DNA of 64,000 nucleotides from Symbiodinium microadriaticum. Taxonomy: Eukaryota; Sar; Dinophyceae; Suessiales; Symbiodiniaceae. Below are positions 37,301 to 42,951 of this stretch, in pieces. The notes beneath the pieces were generated by a model. It was not told the DNA's origin. It made no database searches and saw only the letters and a list, made by a program, of their open reading frames with translations. Location: NCBI GenBank assembly GCA_001939145.1, contig LSRX01000340.1:304263-368262 (forward strand), in the 5' to 3' direction. The position numbers were made by a program, and so were the translations under genes. Each line of letters begins with the position of its first letter. Positions within the stretch are counted from its first letter, which is position 1.

Positions 37301-38145
37301 GCTACGAATCTTTACATCCGCCTGCCACACCCGCTTCATTTGTCGTTGCTTGTGCCCGTGCACTTGCTTCAACCTTAAATCTGTCGTCGCAAAGTACCAT
37401 CGGCACCCACAGCCCAACTAGCATTGGACCCCCGTCTCACAAACCGATCTGTAGAGAGACAGACGTATGAGGCAGAACAACAACCAAGGCGGGCTTTGCG
37501 GCCTGCAGTGTCTCTCAAACACGCAAACCTGCAAAGCGACGCCATGTCAACGGCTAAGGAAGTACTCGGCCGGCAGCACCTACCAGAACGACCTACGATG
37601 GTGTTCCCGGAACTTCTTGCATCGCTACCGGCTCCGCTTCAACCTGCCCTGCCAGAGCCAGGCGGCCGCGAGGGTTCCGACCTGAGCTCGGGGGTTGAGA
37701 TATGGGAGTTTGCCAATAATACGGGGTACCTTATTTTGGGGTCCATAAAAATAAAGATCCTACTATTTAGGGTACTATAGTAGGGTCCCCTATTTTCAGA
37801 AACCACCATATCGACTGTTTTCTGCCACATGAAATTCGTGACTGCTAAACGTTGTGGCCCTTTTTTCTGTAGGTCGAAAGGACGAATCTATTTGGGCATT
37901 GGAGCTATGTCCGCATCACTCATGCAGGAATACTCAGCTCTCCAGAACCCTAAAGTGCTGCAAGCCTTAAAACCCGACGGCCATCCATCTATCCTTGACC
38001 TGGGCCCCAATCCCACTCCGCACCCAAGATCAAGAATGCTTCTCCGCTGTCGCTCAGCGAGCCTTTGCCGTTGGACCTCCGGCAAGCTCTGGCTGAACTC
38101 TGGACGATCGTGGAGGGTTTTGAGTTTGACGATTTCGAGGTTTAG
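16840..38145 (+). CDS. Gene span: PPR-RluA-type pseudouridine synthase fusion, at least 20 exons
   Basis: This entry gives the span; the exons are listed separately. The order is PPR-type repeats (16.84-23.93 kb), a helical middle region with a NLAWALAT motif (28.1-31.85 kb), and an RluA/RsuA-like synthase domain (32.2-38.14 kb). The synthase shows KPSGWQID, HRLD, YFDLRLQLATG, EYAVLCHG, GPGKAS, GRRHQIRTHLAHIG and FLHRYRL blocks in the family's usual order. PPR proteins bind single-stranded organellar RNA. RluA enzymes convert uridine to pseudouridine using the Asp of HRLD. The fused protein would therefore be a sequence-guided RNA modifier. Coding DNA is only about a tenth of the span. The 5' end and organelle targeting signal were not found. 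Individual junctions are tentative, and a pseudogene cannot be excluded because exon 36309-36371 does not join cleanly. Confidence 0.8.
17060..17170 (+). CDS. PPR exon 2
   Basis: After the acceptor TGTGCAG, the frame reads SVAVDVVCLTAACKALLQAL followed by QWQRTLCLWL. This is a PPR repeat with the typical AC and WQR.L positions. The correct frame has no Met at its start. The donor near 17170 was not settled. Confidence 0.7.
17559..17643 (+). CDS. PPR exon 3
   Basis: The frame reads AANERTYGVALAACAASHGG and ends in WQ, the first helix of a PPR repeat. The acceptor is probably TTCCGCAG at 17551-17558. Joining its end to the exon at 17801 restores the W-Q-x-A-A-x-L-F-x-x-M spacing of the second helix. 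The donor would then start GACTTT, a non-canonical GA donor, within an ambiguous AG/GA overlap. Confidence 0.65.
17801..17892 (+). CDS. PPR exon 4
   Basis: The frame reads DAAHLFGCMPTVRLEQNSFL followed by QSAAVTALVPG, so the exon completes one repeat and begins the next. The acceptor is TTGCGAAAG. The 3' end CCTGG is followed by GAGACA. Joining to the next exon (C-GTT-TCC-TGG) gives ALVPGVSWALE in frame, which implies a GA donor. Confidence 0.7.
18783..18904 (+). CDS. PPR exon 5
   Basis: After acceptor GGTTGTAG the frame reads WALECVAPGRGTRSNIVASN, then AVFSTCGQHWPVTLSLL. It finishes one repeat and supplies the first helix of the next, with the conserved N-x-x-x-S-x-C-G pattern. A GT donor is possible near 18905 (CCACT|GTGCTT). 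Confidence 0.75.
19823..19990 (+). CDS. Possible degenerate PPR exon
   Basis: One frame reads CYATFNLILRYETG, which resembles a PPR first helix but is not followed by a good second helix. A second piece after TTAGCAG (about 19919) reads AFERRGNAASEQG in another frame. Either this is a decayed repeat or the similarity is chance. It lies where a repeat would be expected between the flanking exons. Confidence 0.3.
20473..20583. mobile_element. MITE-like fold-back element with CTGGGTTCTTG ends
   Basis: The terminal 11 bases, CTGGGTTCTTG at 20473 and CAAGAACCCAG ending at 20583, are perfect inverted repeats. Inside, AAGTTACCATAAT (about 20500) pairs with ATTATGGTAACTT (about 20544). The whole 111-base unit can fold into one long hairpin. 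There is no coding capacity. It lies in an intron of the PPR gene. Confidence 0.8.
20792..20878 (+). CDS. PPR exon 6
   Basis: After acceptor CGTATGCAG the frame reads VTFNSAMASCGAGHWATALR and then LLGSSIKA. This is a textbook PPR repeat with VTFN, ASCG, W and ALRLL positions. The donor may be AAG|GCCGCG (GC) or GCG|GTGGCA (GT). The next exon continues with the start of another repeat. Confidence 0.85.
21502..21561 (+). CDS. PPR exon 7
   Basis: After acceptor CCATTGCAG the frame reads ASIVTYSACISACEKSYQWQ, the most family-typical PPR first helix in the window. As with exon 3, the exon seems to stop right after WQ. The following CTCCCG is not a standard donor, so the exact end is uncertain. 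Confidence 0.85.
21991..22070 (+). CDS. PPR exon 8
   Basis: The frame reads IVNPMRCHNGLVPNAVAEGS followed by VLQARQLGG. M..HNGLVPNAV fits the end of one PPR repeat and the start of the next. The acceptor is CAAACCCAG at 21990. The register with the previous exon is a few residues short, so a small exon may have been missed. Confidence 0.6.
23208..23400. repeat. CATA/TACA tetranucleotide microsatellite
   Basis: Near-pure CATA units (with ATAG variants) run from about 23260 to 23385, ending in a TA run. Open frames on both strands (Ile-Tyr-Thr-His or Cys-Met-Tyr-Val) are artefacts. Confidence 0.95.
23810..23927 (+). CDS. PPR exon 9, donor inside a fold-back element
   Basis: After GGTTCGAAG the frame reads AATPSAPAFNAALRSLGAAW followed by ERGLAQLEQRLGSPYKFHM. 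It fits a degenerate PPR repeat (AFNAAL..LG..W..GLAQL). The exon end ATGG|GTAGTT coincides with the first bases of a fold-back element starting ATGGGTAGTTCTC. The element therefore appears to supply the 5' splice site. Confidence 0.75.
23924..24025. mobile_element. MITE-like fold-back element, ATGGGTAGTTCTC family
   Basis: The left end ATGGGTAGTTCTCT is identical to the ends of the two elements near 59.3 and 59.6 kb. The right end GAAAACTACTTG is a decayed inverted copy. The interior shares TAGGGTCCCTTT and a CCCTTATAAG stretch with the others. It abuts PPR exon 9. Confidence 0.65.
24490..24650. repeat. GAT/GCT trinucleotide array
   Basis: GATGAT runs followed by GCTGGTGCTGGCGCAGG-type triplets keep several frames open (poly-Asp, poly-Ala and, on the other strand, poly-His). 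No domain is present. Confidence 0.85.
24875..25240 (-). pseudogene. Antisense decayed coding stretch, unidentified
   Basis: On the minus strand one frame (about 25240-25130) reads FNTSLRDELMKLYFCNDGAM followed by LPNFHQFNQTLES. The frame 24875-25138 reads DDVLDKREATADRYQANSTA followed by IRMTRRNRMYYFSVP. The two could join by a frameshift near 25085. Composition looks protein-coding and unlike the surrounding repeats. It lies inside an intron of the PPR gene in antisense and may be a retroelement remnant. No family motif was recognised. Confidence 0.35.
25607..25716. mobile_element. MITE-like fold-back element, AAGGCCCCTATAT family (best copy)
   Basis: TTGATATGGGGGCC at 25607-25620 and GGCCCCTATATCAA at 25703-25716 are inverted repeats with one mismatch. 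The interior contains CCCCAAAACCCTATTCTA, also found in the copy near 27.9 kb, and a palindromic TATAATTATA near 25657. It has no coding capacity. Confidence 0.8.
26000..26870 (-). pseudogene. Antisense coding-like remnants
   Basis: Minus-strand segments at about 26000-26167 (SDVSETSREYKATQAPRLLR) and about 26640-26790 (SPKFEYLGRVSGLQAAVDTR) look coding in composition. FEYLG recalls a block seen in LINE reverse transcriptases, but no catalytic motif is visible. They share orientation with 24875-25240 and could belong to the same decayed antisense insertion. Confidence 0.25.
27410..27585. repeat. TGTA/CGTA tetranucleotide microsatellite
   Basis: Units of ATGTATGTACG and TGTCTGTC run from about 27455 to 27582. 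Both-strand open frames here are repeat artefacts. Confidence 0.95.
27913..27990. mobile_element. Fold-back element, AAGGCCCCTATAT family
   Basis: TATAGGGGCCTTA on the left is a partial inverted match to TGAGGCACCCATATA on the right. The interior CCCAAAACCCTATCCTA matches the copy at 25607-25716. Confidence 0.6.
28145..28222 (+). CDS. Middle-region exon 10
   Basis: The frame reads LWAMAVLASDDLAMRQSVQE followed by EIFCKG, an amphipathic helical segment. It resembles linkers between PPR repeats and the synthase domain in dinoflagellate proteins. The acceptor is probably AGGCAG at about 28144. The donor is uncertain. Confidence 0.5.
28225..29660. other. Intron sequence, no supported exon
   Basis: The stretch contains G-rich and TTTAGGG-like sequence, a T homopolymer at 29002-29023, and CCCTAAA-like tracts from about 29455. 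A possible helical piece (about 29070-29095, EIRRRILQG) lies after a CAG but cannot be tied to the gene. Confidence 0.5.
29455..29645 (-). repeat. Degenerate CCCTAAA tract just upstream of an exon
   Basis: Many 'ccctaaaccc' and 'aaccctaaatcccc' variants occur. The tract ends about 30 bases before the acceptor of the exon at 29672, taking the polypyrimidine position. Confidence 0.8.
29672..29739 (+). CDS. Middle-region exon 11 with NLAWALAT motif
   Basis: The frame reads LGNLAWALATTEGIQLHEPF followed by LGG. NLAWALAT-type helices are the hallmark of helical repeats seen in RAP/FASTK-like and dinoflagellate PPR-associated proteins. The acceptor is ACGCCCAG and the donor GGCG|GTGGCA is a clean GT. 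Confidence 0.75.
29932..29990 (+). CDS. Candidate middle-region exon
   Basis: Between GTGCAAAG and TTCAG|GTTTGC the frame reads LTVLRALQLSARQADKAS, a short helical segment consistent with its position in the gene. There is no motif support beyond helix character and splice-site context. Confidence 0.35.
30328..30391 (+). CDS. Candidate middle-region exon
   Basis: The frame reads LTALTTRLSKLREELLVRAR followed by ALPG and ends at CCAG|GTCAGTG, a good GT donor. It is strongly helical and fits the middle region between the NLAWALAT exon and the next exon. The acceptor is not clear. Confidence 0.4.
30803..30880 (-). repeat. CCCTAAA-type tract before an exon
   Basis: The sequence 'cctaaaccctaaaccctcg' and related variants lie within about 100 bases upstream of the next exon. 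Confidence 0.8.
30910..30999 (+). CDS. Middle-region exon 12
   Basis: The frame reads LGDLAEALLTASWAGRLLEL followed by SVSGEVAEAG, with high GC3 and helical spacing like the NLAWALAT exon. The acceptor TTGTAAAG lies just upstream. A purine-rich stretch and the TTTAGGG tract follow directly. Confidence 0.6.
31021..31165 (+). repeat. TTTAGGG-type tract after an exon
   Basis: Repeated 'ggggtttagggtctag' units on the plus strand begin about 20 bases after the previous exon. Together with the CCCTAAA tract upstream of that exon, the two tracts flank it as an inverted pair. Confidence 0.9.
31255..31365. mobile_element. Decayed fold-back element, AAGGCCCCTATAT family
   Basis: The right end 'ctactaaggcccctatatt' matches the family end, and 'catatcctcaaaccatgttc' resembles the interior. 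The left inverted repeat is not clear. Confidence 0.4.
31672..31720 (-). repeat. CCCTAAA tract adjoining a splice acceptor
   Basis: Near-perfect CCCTAAA units lie at 31679-31720, only about 10 bases before the probable acceptor GTGAG at 31730. The pyrimidine content of the repeat could serve as the polypyrimidine tract. Confidence 0.9.
31731..31850 (+). CDS. Middle-region exon 13
   Basis: A 120-base open segment reads VLASLGSDLDARRSLRFLPS, then LPAMAREGQDLGVDEILQYL, and ends just before TAATTA. It has strong coding composition and no Met start. It is the last segment before the synthase domain. Confidence 0.65.
32205..32298 (+). CDS. Synthase exon 14: KPSGWQID block
   Basis: The frame reads GGLVLLKPSGWQIDDKVRKG. 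The LLKPSGWQID block corresponds to the N-terminal K-P-x-G-W/x-V/I-D motif of RluA/RsuA pseudouridine synthases; codons 32230-32253 encode it. The donor could be GACAAG|GTTCGG at 32260 or GAACGG|GTGGGC at 32299. Confidence 0.8.
32690..32775. mobile_element. Fold-back element, AAGGCCCCTATAT family, near an exon
   Basis: It contains 'agtataaggggcccc' and 'attattaaggcccctacattgg', an imperfect inverted pair. It ends about 40 bases before the next synthase exon. Confidence 0.55.
32817..32904 (+). CDS. Synthase exon 15
   Basis: After GGCACAG the frame reads GSVSAFLGAWWPHRQPTLLR followed by DAG. In dinoflagellate PPR-synthase proteins a segment like L.AFL......PILRDA sits between the KPxGW and HRLD blocks, so the position and sequence agree. 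Confidence 0.7.
33195..33257 (+). CDS. Synthase exon 16: catalytic HRLD block
   Basis: The frame reads DFSCNCGFLHRLDVPSCSGW between acceptor GAACCCAG and donor GGCG|GTCACG. G-F-L-H-R-L-D is the signature of the RluA family. The Asp codon at 33231-33233 is the catalytic nucleophile by family knowledge. The downstream SCSG has one extra residue compared with the usual SSG, which may mean a slightly different donor or a private insertion. Confidence 0.9.
34290..34352. repeat. AT dinucleotide tract with internal symmetry
   Basis: About 60 bases of ATATAT are interrupted by a 'taatat' at the centre (about 34318). The tract is self-complementary and able to extrude a cruciform. It ends in a T run. 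Confidence 0.95.
34842..34890 (+). CDS. Synthase exon 17
   Basis: After acceptor AGCTCCAG the frame reads YFDLRLQLATGALRRD. This matches the Y-Y/F-D-L-Q-L-Q-L-A-T-G strand that follows the HRLD block in this fusion family. The following GGGAAG is not a recognised donor, so the exon end is estimated from the next exon's phase. Confidence 0.8.
35553..35630 (+). CDS. Synthase exon 18
   Basis: The frame reads EYAVLCHGFIPGRTEINAPV followed by VWSSSS. E-Y-x-V-L-C-H-G and the following I..PV strand fit the beta core of RluA-type synthases. The acceptor is CACCAGAG and the donor GAGC|GTGGCT is GT. Both ends are phase 0 relative to the previous exon. Confidence 0.85.
36309..36371 (+). CDS. Synthase exon 19
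   Basis: The frame reads CGPGKASTTALSNPKSSFLV and ends at CAG|GTTTAC. G-P-G-K-A-S-T-T-A-L corresponds to the G-L-G-K-P-S-x-T-x-L block expected between the VLCHG and GRRHQIR blocks. The candidate acceptor upstream leaves a TGA in this frame, so the exact start is unresolved or there is a frameshift. Confidence 0.6.
37155..37216 (+). CDS. Synthase exon 20: GRRHQIR block, apparent GA donor
   Basis: After CACCCAAG the frame reads GRRHQIRTHLAHIGAASVAD, the conserved T-G-R-x-H-Q-I-R-x-H core of RluA-family enzymes. The H-P-T after the glycine is replaced by A-A-S. Joining GATGG to GAAGTAC at 37559 gives ADGKYSAG in frame, implying an intron that starts GATGCT and ends AG. Confidence 0.9.
37559..37674 (+). 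CDS. Synthase exon 21: WCxRNFLHRYRL block
   Basis: The frame reads KYSAGSTYQNDLRWCSRNFL followed by HRYRLRFNLPCQ. WC.RNFLHRYRL is a C-terminal block I know from dinoflagellate PPR-synthase proteins. The acceptor is GGCTAAG. A fold-back element begins about 20 bases after the probable end. Confidence 0.85.
37697..37812. mobile_element. MITE-like fold-back element, GGTACCTTATTTTGGG family
   Basis: The left end GATATGGGAGTTT and right end AAACCACCATATC are imperfect inverted repeats. The interior shares GGTACCTTATTTTGGGGTCC, GATCCTACTATTTAGGG and TAGGGTCCCCT with the elements at 56037-56147 (opposite orientation) and 59711-59822. Confidence 0.8.
38058..38145 (+). CDS. Synthase terminal exon
   Basis: After GTCGCTCAG the frame reads EPLPLDLRQALAELWTIVEG followed by FEFDDFEV and a TAG stop at 38143-38145. 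EPLP.DL..AL is the C-terminal helix typical of the family. The last dozen residues run into GTTTAGG-like sequence and may be intronic, in which case another exon follows. Confidence 0.65.
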
Positions 38146-38689
38146 GGCCAGGGTTTTGGCGTTTCGGGTTTGGGTTGCTAGTTTGCGGCTAGGAATTCGG
38201 GGCGTAGAGATTTAGGGCTAGGTGGGGCTTGGGCTGATCAGGGGTTCTAAGTTAAGATGTTGAGAATAGGCTGTTGAATTGTGGGCCTTTGGGCTAGTGT
38301 AAGGTTTCCCATACAGCTATGTTCTTCGCTCTTGTGTCCGATTTCTCATGGGTTTTTATGAGTTCTTCAAAGTCGGTACACAGGCCTTTGCGAGGTGTTG
38401 CGGTGTTCAAGAGAAGAGTCGTAGACAGTTCATCTGGTGCCGTTCAAGAACGAACTACTCTGTGGAACAGCCCACCCGTGAGATACAAGCCCGAACCCCT
38501 AAACCCTAAACCGTTTGGAACTTATCTTCGAAACTGTCACAACGGTCGTGTTCCCTTCAAGGAAGCCGGCAGGAAAAGAGTTCCCGGGACTTATGCTATG
38601 AACTCAGCGCTTAGAGCTTGGGTTTGGGATGCCGGCGGTTCAGGAGTCAAGAAGTCCAGAAGAGATAGGACATAGGAGATGAAGCGGCT

Positions 38690-39050
38690 TAAGCACGGCC
38701 AGTCGGCATCTGGACTTCAAGGAATCCTTCCGGGATGTAGCACCTCCAAGATGATGCCAGGGGCAAACCCGGAGTTCCTGAAGCCCTGCCGCCCGAGCCC
38801 TCTCTTTCTTGAGGAAGTGCGGGTCTTGAAGGTCTTCGGCCAAGCACGTGACTGGATCCAGCTGCTGAATGTCTCCCACGTGGGGTAGCCACAATCTCCA
38901 ATTATCAGTACATCATGAGTAATGGCCCTGCTGTCTTCTGACCTCGTCTGTTCAGGTAAGCCTGCATGCATGCATGCATGCATGTATATAATGTATATAA
39001 GGGAGTTGTTTCCGACAGCCAGGTGACCCCTGCAAGGGCAACCTGACATA
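38690..39050 (-). pseudogene. Antisense EEP-like fragment
   Basis: Minus-strand frames contain HDVLIIGDCGYPTW (resembling the G-D-F-N strand of EEP nucleases), then AEDLQDPHFLKKERARAAGL, then WHHLGGATSRKDSL (resembling a degenerate S-R-I-D motif). The segments require frameshifts. It would be a second, inverted EEP remnant in the window. The similarity is weak. Confidence 0.3.
38961..38999. repeat. CATG microsatellite
   Basis: CATGCATGCATG units are followed by a short TATA run. Confidence 0.9.
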
Positions 39051-39969
39051 GCGCCTACTTAGTTCCCCACTCCCTGACGCAACGTCAAAACAGGGGCCCA
39101 ATCACCCAATGCGGTTCCTTGGTGTAGTATATACTCTAGCCGCACAGCCCTACAAGCCCTAAAGTCTGACAACCGCGAGCCTTGCGAAGCCAGCCTTGCT
39201 TTCCGAATGTCGATGCTGACCCCAAAGGGTCTTCGAGGACGTGGAAAAGAAGGGCAGGTCAGTTTGGGGGATTTGGTGTCGACTCCTAGATCCTAAACCG
39301 CCGATTGCAGCAAGAACCTCGCCTGGCATGTCCGAGAGTGCGCCGAAACCGTCGCTTGCGCTGCAAACCCTGAGTCCAAGACCCTGAACCGTAAATCCCA
39401 ACTCTTTTTGGTGCCTCAACAACCAAATCCTGACCCTGCACTTGGGGTTCGGAGTTTTGTTCAGTTCACGTGGCTTCCGTATGCAGGCCGGAGGCAATTT
39501 AAAGCTTTGCGCTCGTGCGGCTGAGTGTTTGCTCGGTTGGCAGGGCCCAAAGAAAGCGCATGCTAACTTACCTCTTTGTTTGGGCTCCTAGTCTAGGGTT
39601 CAGGATTCACAGTTGCTGGTTTGGGTGCCGGATGTACGGTTTTGGGATTGGTGCCAGCGGAGAGGTCGCAGTATTGTGGGGCTTGCTTTCCATCTGGAAA
39701 GGTAGGCTCCTTCCAGGTTGATTCCATGTCTGCCCGTCGACCGTGAAACATCATCATATCAATATCGCAAAAATCTTGGGCCATTGCAATCGACATGAAC
39801 GGGCCAAAATGTTCTGACCTCAAGGTAATAGCAAAGTGAAATATGGGCCCTAGACCCAGCCCTACCTCTCCCTGGCAGTTTGTAGCTTGCGGCATCTCCA
39901 CAAGACCCCGAACTCCAACTCCGCTGACGAAGACGTGGCCCAAAGTAACGTTGGGAACTGGTGGCGCCC

Positions 39970-40016
39970 ATGGCCGATGAGGAGGAGACCAAGAAGCCCC
40001 GGGGCGACGAAATTTG
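39970..40016 (+). CDS. Possible first exon of the unknown-function gene
   Basis: ATG at 39970 opens MADEEETKKPRGDEIW, an acidic hydrophilic start that looks like a genuine N-terminus. An in-frame TAA comes two codons later, so an intron would have to begin near 40017 (GAATTAAG, a GA donor). Its link to the exons below is inferred from proximity and strand. Confidence 0.35.
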
Positions 40017-40129
40017 GAATTAAGGTAGGACAGGCTGCGGCTGCAGGCTTCACACCTAAACCCCTGTAATTAATTTGGAAAGTCTGAAGCCCAAAACCCT
40101 AAATTAGTTCTAGAGCCTGATCGAATCCC

Positions 40130-40335
40130 TGGGCTCACAGCTTCCGGCACTCTGGAAGACGTTGAATCAGCAAAATCTTGCTCAACTGGCTTGCCGTCAT
40201 GCTTGCGCGAGGCTCCCCTTACGAACAGGTCTTGTTATTTTCGGTGCTGCCCTTGTTGCTGCTCTGAGTCTAGGCTTTGATTCTGCGGGGTTGCGGGACA
40301 TGGCCGAATGTGAGCCAGTTGACTCCGGTTCGTGT
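40130..40335 (+). pseudogene. Open stretch with membrane-like segment
   Basis: The frame reads LPALWKTLNQQNLAQLACRH, then a hydrophobic stretch LVIFGAALVAALSLGF, then a TAA at 40336-40338. It is in the same frame as the exon at 40340. It may be a separate exon or simply an open intron; no family was recognised. Confidence 0.25.
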
Positions 40336-40339
40336 TAAG

Positions 40340-40554
40340 GAGTTCCGTTCAAGTTTCCCACGAGCAGCAAGGAGATAATCATACAGGAACTATCAGTATC
40401 CCGGATAAAGCAGATTTACAATGTTGCTTACCCCTGGGCAAAACACATCATCCTCGCCTTGAGGTATGATGTCCCCTTGATCCGCTTGAAAGACTGCTCC
40501 AGTCAGCTAGACACAGATGACTTGGACGAGGCTCCGGCGCGCGAGCATTTTCAG
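40340..40554 (+). CDS. Exon of unknown-function gene
   Basis: A 215-base open segment contains KEIIIQELSVSRIKQIYNVA, AYPWAKHIILALRYDVPLIR and an acidic end LDTDDLDEAPAREHFQ. The acceptor is GTGTTAAG and the donor TTTCAG|GTTTTG is canonical. This is the longest single exon seen in the window. I do not recognise the family. Confidence 0.6.
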
Positions 40555-40871
40555 GTTTTGGGGGTTCGTATTCTGTCTTGGGGTAGGTTTAGGGTTTAGG
40601 GAACAGCATCTTGCCGGCATACAATCCAAGCCCGTGCTCAAAAAGGGAACAGTAGCAGTTTAACGATGTAGGGTGTAGGGCTTCAAGGTCATCTTGCCTC
40701 TGCCCTAAAGCCGGCGGTGACTCCGCCACCACGGCTTCCGCATGGGAGTCTATCCTTGGGGCTTATAGGGCTCAGGGTTCATAGTGACTGTTGCGGTGTA
40801 CGGTATAGGTTCTTTGTTGTCATATTAAGCGTTGGGGAGCATGTAGTGTAGTGGTGACTTTCCACATGCAG

Positions 40872-40929
40872 GAAGAGCGGAAAGCTTTGGCGGAAGTCTC
40901 GAAGATCCTTGGAGCACAATCTTTAGCGG
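40872..40929 (+). CDS. Exon of unknown-function gene
   Basis: After CCACATGCAG the frame reads EERKALAEVSKILGAQSL, in phase 0 with the previous donor. It is a charged helix. The 3' end is not certain because no good donor was seen before a TTAAGGG-like sequence. Confidence 0.5.
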
Positions 40930-41385
40930 CTACTTTAGCGTTAAGGGTTTTTGGAACTTGAGGATTTCAGGGTTTAGGGATGTTTCCGGTTTCAGTTTCA
41001 TGCTCATGAGGCATGCCCTGCGATCCCTGAACGCCCAACCCCCCCTGTCTGGTGGCTTCCGAGACAAAGGGACCCCTAATGTGCGCAGCCCTCACGACTC
41101 CACTCGGCCGTGGAGATGGCCACTCAGAGCCCCAAACGCTTCAGCCCTAACCCTCGCTGCTTCCCCTTGCCTCGCCAAGGCAAGGGTGGTTTTTCAGGGC
41201 TCCTTGCACGAAGGATCCTACGTAGTGCCTAGCGTGCCCGACCCTTGGAAGGGCGACAACGCTAAACATGCACCTCAACTTGCAGGACCTACGGGACCAG
41301 GACCCACATGTTGGTAATTTAGACGCTCCAAGAGCCCCACCCCCCTCCTTCGCCAAGGAAAGGCTACTACCACGCCCGACCCAAG

Positions 41386-41460
41386 ACGCAGGAGGCTCCC
41401 TCGCCCCAGCGCATCGACAACCCAGAGGAGCTGCCCCAGGCGGGCTTTTTACCGCTTAAG
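41386..41460 (+). CDS. Exon of unknown-function gene
   Basis: The frame TQEAPSPQRIDNPEELPQAG followed by FLPLK is bounded by GACCCAAG and by AAG|GTTGAG. It is 75 bases long with both ends in phase 0. Confidence 0.6.
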
Positions 41461-41814
41461 GTTGAGCTTAGAGTACTAGGACTTGGAAATTTTGGGGTGT
41501 AGGGGTTTGGGTAATGGTTTGGGTAATACGGCTGGTTGTCGGCAAACAGGTTTAGGCTTTGGGAGTTTGGGCAGGGTTTAATTTAGGGCAAGAGGTGCTG
41601 GTTATTACGACTTTTGCTATAGGGTAGCAGTGCTTGGTTTCGGGCGGCACGGATGACGGAAACCGCACTGGTCGTGTGCAAAGTACACGGTACTAAAGCA
41701 TCATTCATTTGTTGTACTTCTTCATATTGCTGCACGAAGCATGTTAAGGAAGAATATGCCGAGTTAACATGGAGATATTGACACTGAGCGCGTTACTTTC
41801 ATGGACGGTTGCAG

Positions 41815-41871
41815 TCTCTTTATGAGGGCTTGAAGAGAAGCCCTTCCACAGACAAGCAATTCCAATTTCAG
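41815..41871 (+). CDS. Exon of unknown-function gene
   Basis: A 57-base segment reads SLYEGLKRSPSTDKQFQFQ between acceptor CGGTTGCAG and donor TTTCAG|GTCGAT. It is phase 0 on both sides, matching the neighbours. Confidence 0.55.
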
Positions 41872-42102
41872 GTCGATCAAAGTATTCATGTTGGCAACAG
41901 CACTTTTTAAGAAGGTTGGTATGGGTATGACCTTTTGGGTACTGAGAAGCGTTTGCTATGCTGTAAGAGAAACTGCAGTGAGCCCCTCGTAGTGATGGTT
42001 CTTGTTGTGTTCATGTTGTCATTATGTCTACTTGTGCCTGCTTTCTTGTCTCCTTTGGAGTCGCATGGGTCTCTTGTGTGAAGCTTCTTGAGTTCAGCGC
42101 AG

Positions 42103-42270
42103 GCCAGGCCAACCACCTCGATTCGCAAGCGGACGACGTTCGATACGTTTCAGAAGAAGTGGGACAAGTTCGACACGGAGGAACCTGAGCTCAAGGTGGT
42201 TGAGCCACCGAAACCTGTGGAAGAGCCACCTGCCCGGTCCAGCTTCTCTTGCTGCCGGAGGAAGAGGTAG
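42103..42270 (+). CDS. Terminal exon of unknown-function gene
   Basis: After acceptor CAGCGCAG a 56-codon frame reads RTTFDTFQKKWDKFDTEEPE, then a proline/valine/glutamate-rich stretch, then SSFSCCRRKR and TAG. The charged F..KWDKFD segment slightly resembles WDKFD motifs found at the edge of some TPR co-chaperones, but that is speculative. The CC-basic tail could be a lipid- or membrane-association signal. Phase fits the preceding exons. Confidence 0.7.
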   Translation, partial: ARPTTSIRKRTTFDTFQKKWDKFDTEEPELKVVEPPKPVEEPPARSSFSCCRRKR

Positions 42271-42951
42271 CAAGTAGTGACGCCTGTGAACCCAAATGGG
42301 TTTGCCAGAGGCAACAGAAGAAACTCTGCCCGCCGCGACTCATCGGAAACAGTCGTGGAGAAACGAGGGTACAATCAGCAGACCAATGTACCTGGAGCAA
42401 CTTTACTTGTAATGTGCAGACGCTTAAGTTCGGGGAAATAAGAGTCACCAACTTTCTCATCGTTGATTGCTGCATCTTCGTTGACGGTGCCACCGCCACA
42501 AACTACGGTGAGTCTCATCCTCGCCTTGTCCATACTTGTCATTTTCATGGGCTTCATGATCGCGGCCAAGACTAAGAAGTGATTTGGGTTTCTTTGGCGA
42601 AAAGACTCTGTGTGTGCCGCCTGCGTCTCCAGCACTGCTTTAAGGCTTCGGGGTAGAAGTGTATGCAAGCATCATACAGGCCACTACCGTTCAGGATTCC
42701 CCGGTGCCAAGGACTCCAACACACCTCGGAGACTCCTCCATCCCGTAGAGGCTCTAGAATTCTGCAACATACTCATCGAGTATTAGGCGCTTCCCACAAG
42801 CACGGAGAAGGGTCCTAAGTGCTTTGCAGTCTTCACAGCTTGGACTAGGATTTTACTTCCGCAGTCCCGTGCCCGACTTTCTTTTCACATCGTGTTTGCT
42901 TTTAGGTCTGTTGTGTTCTAGCTGGTGCCCCTCCCCGTAAGCTTTTCCTAG

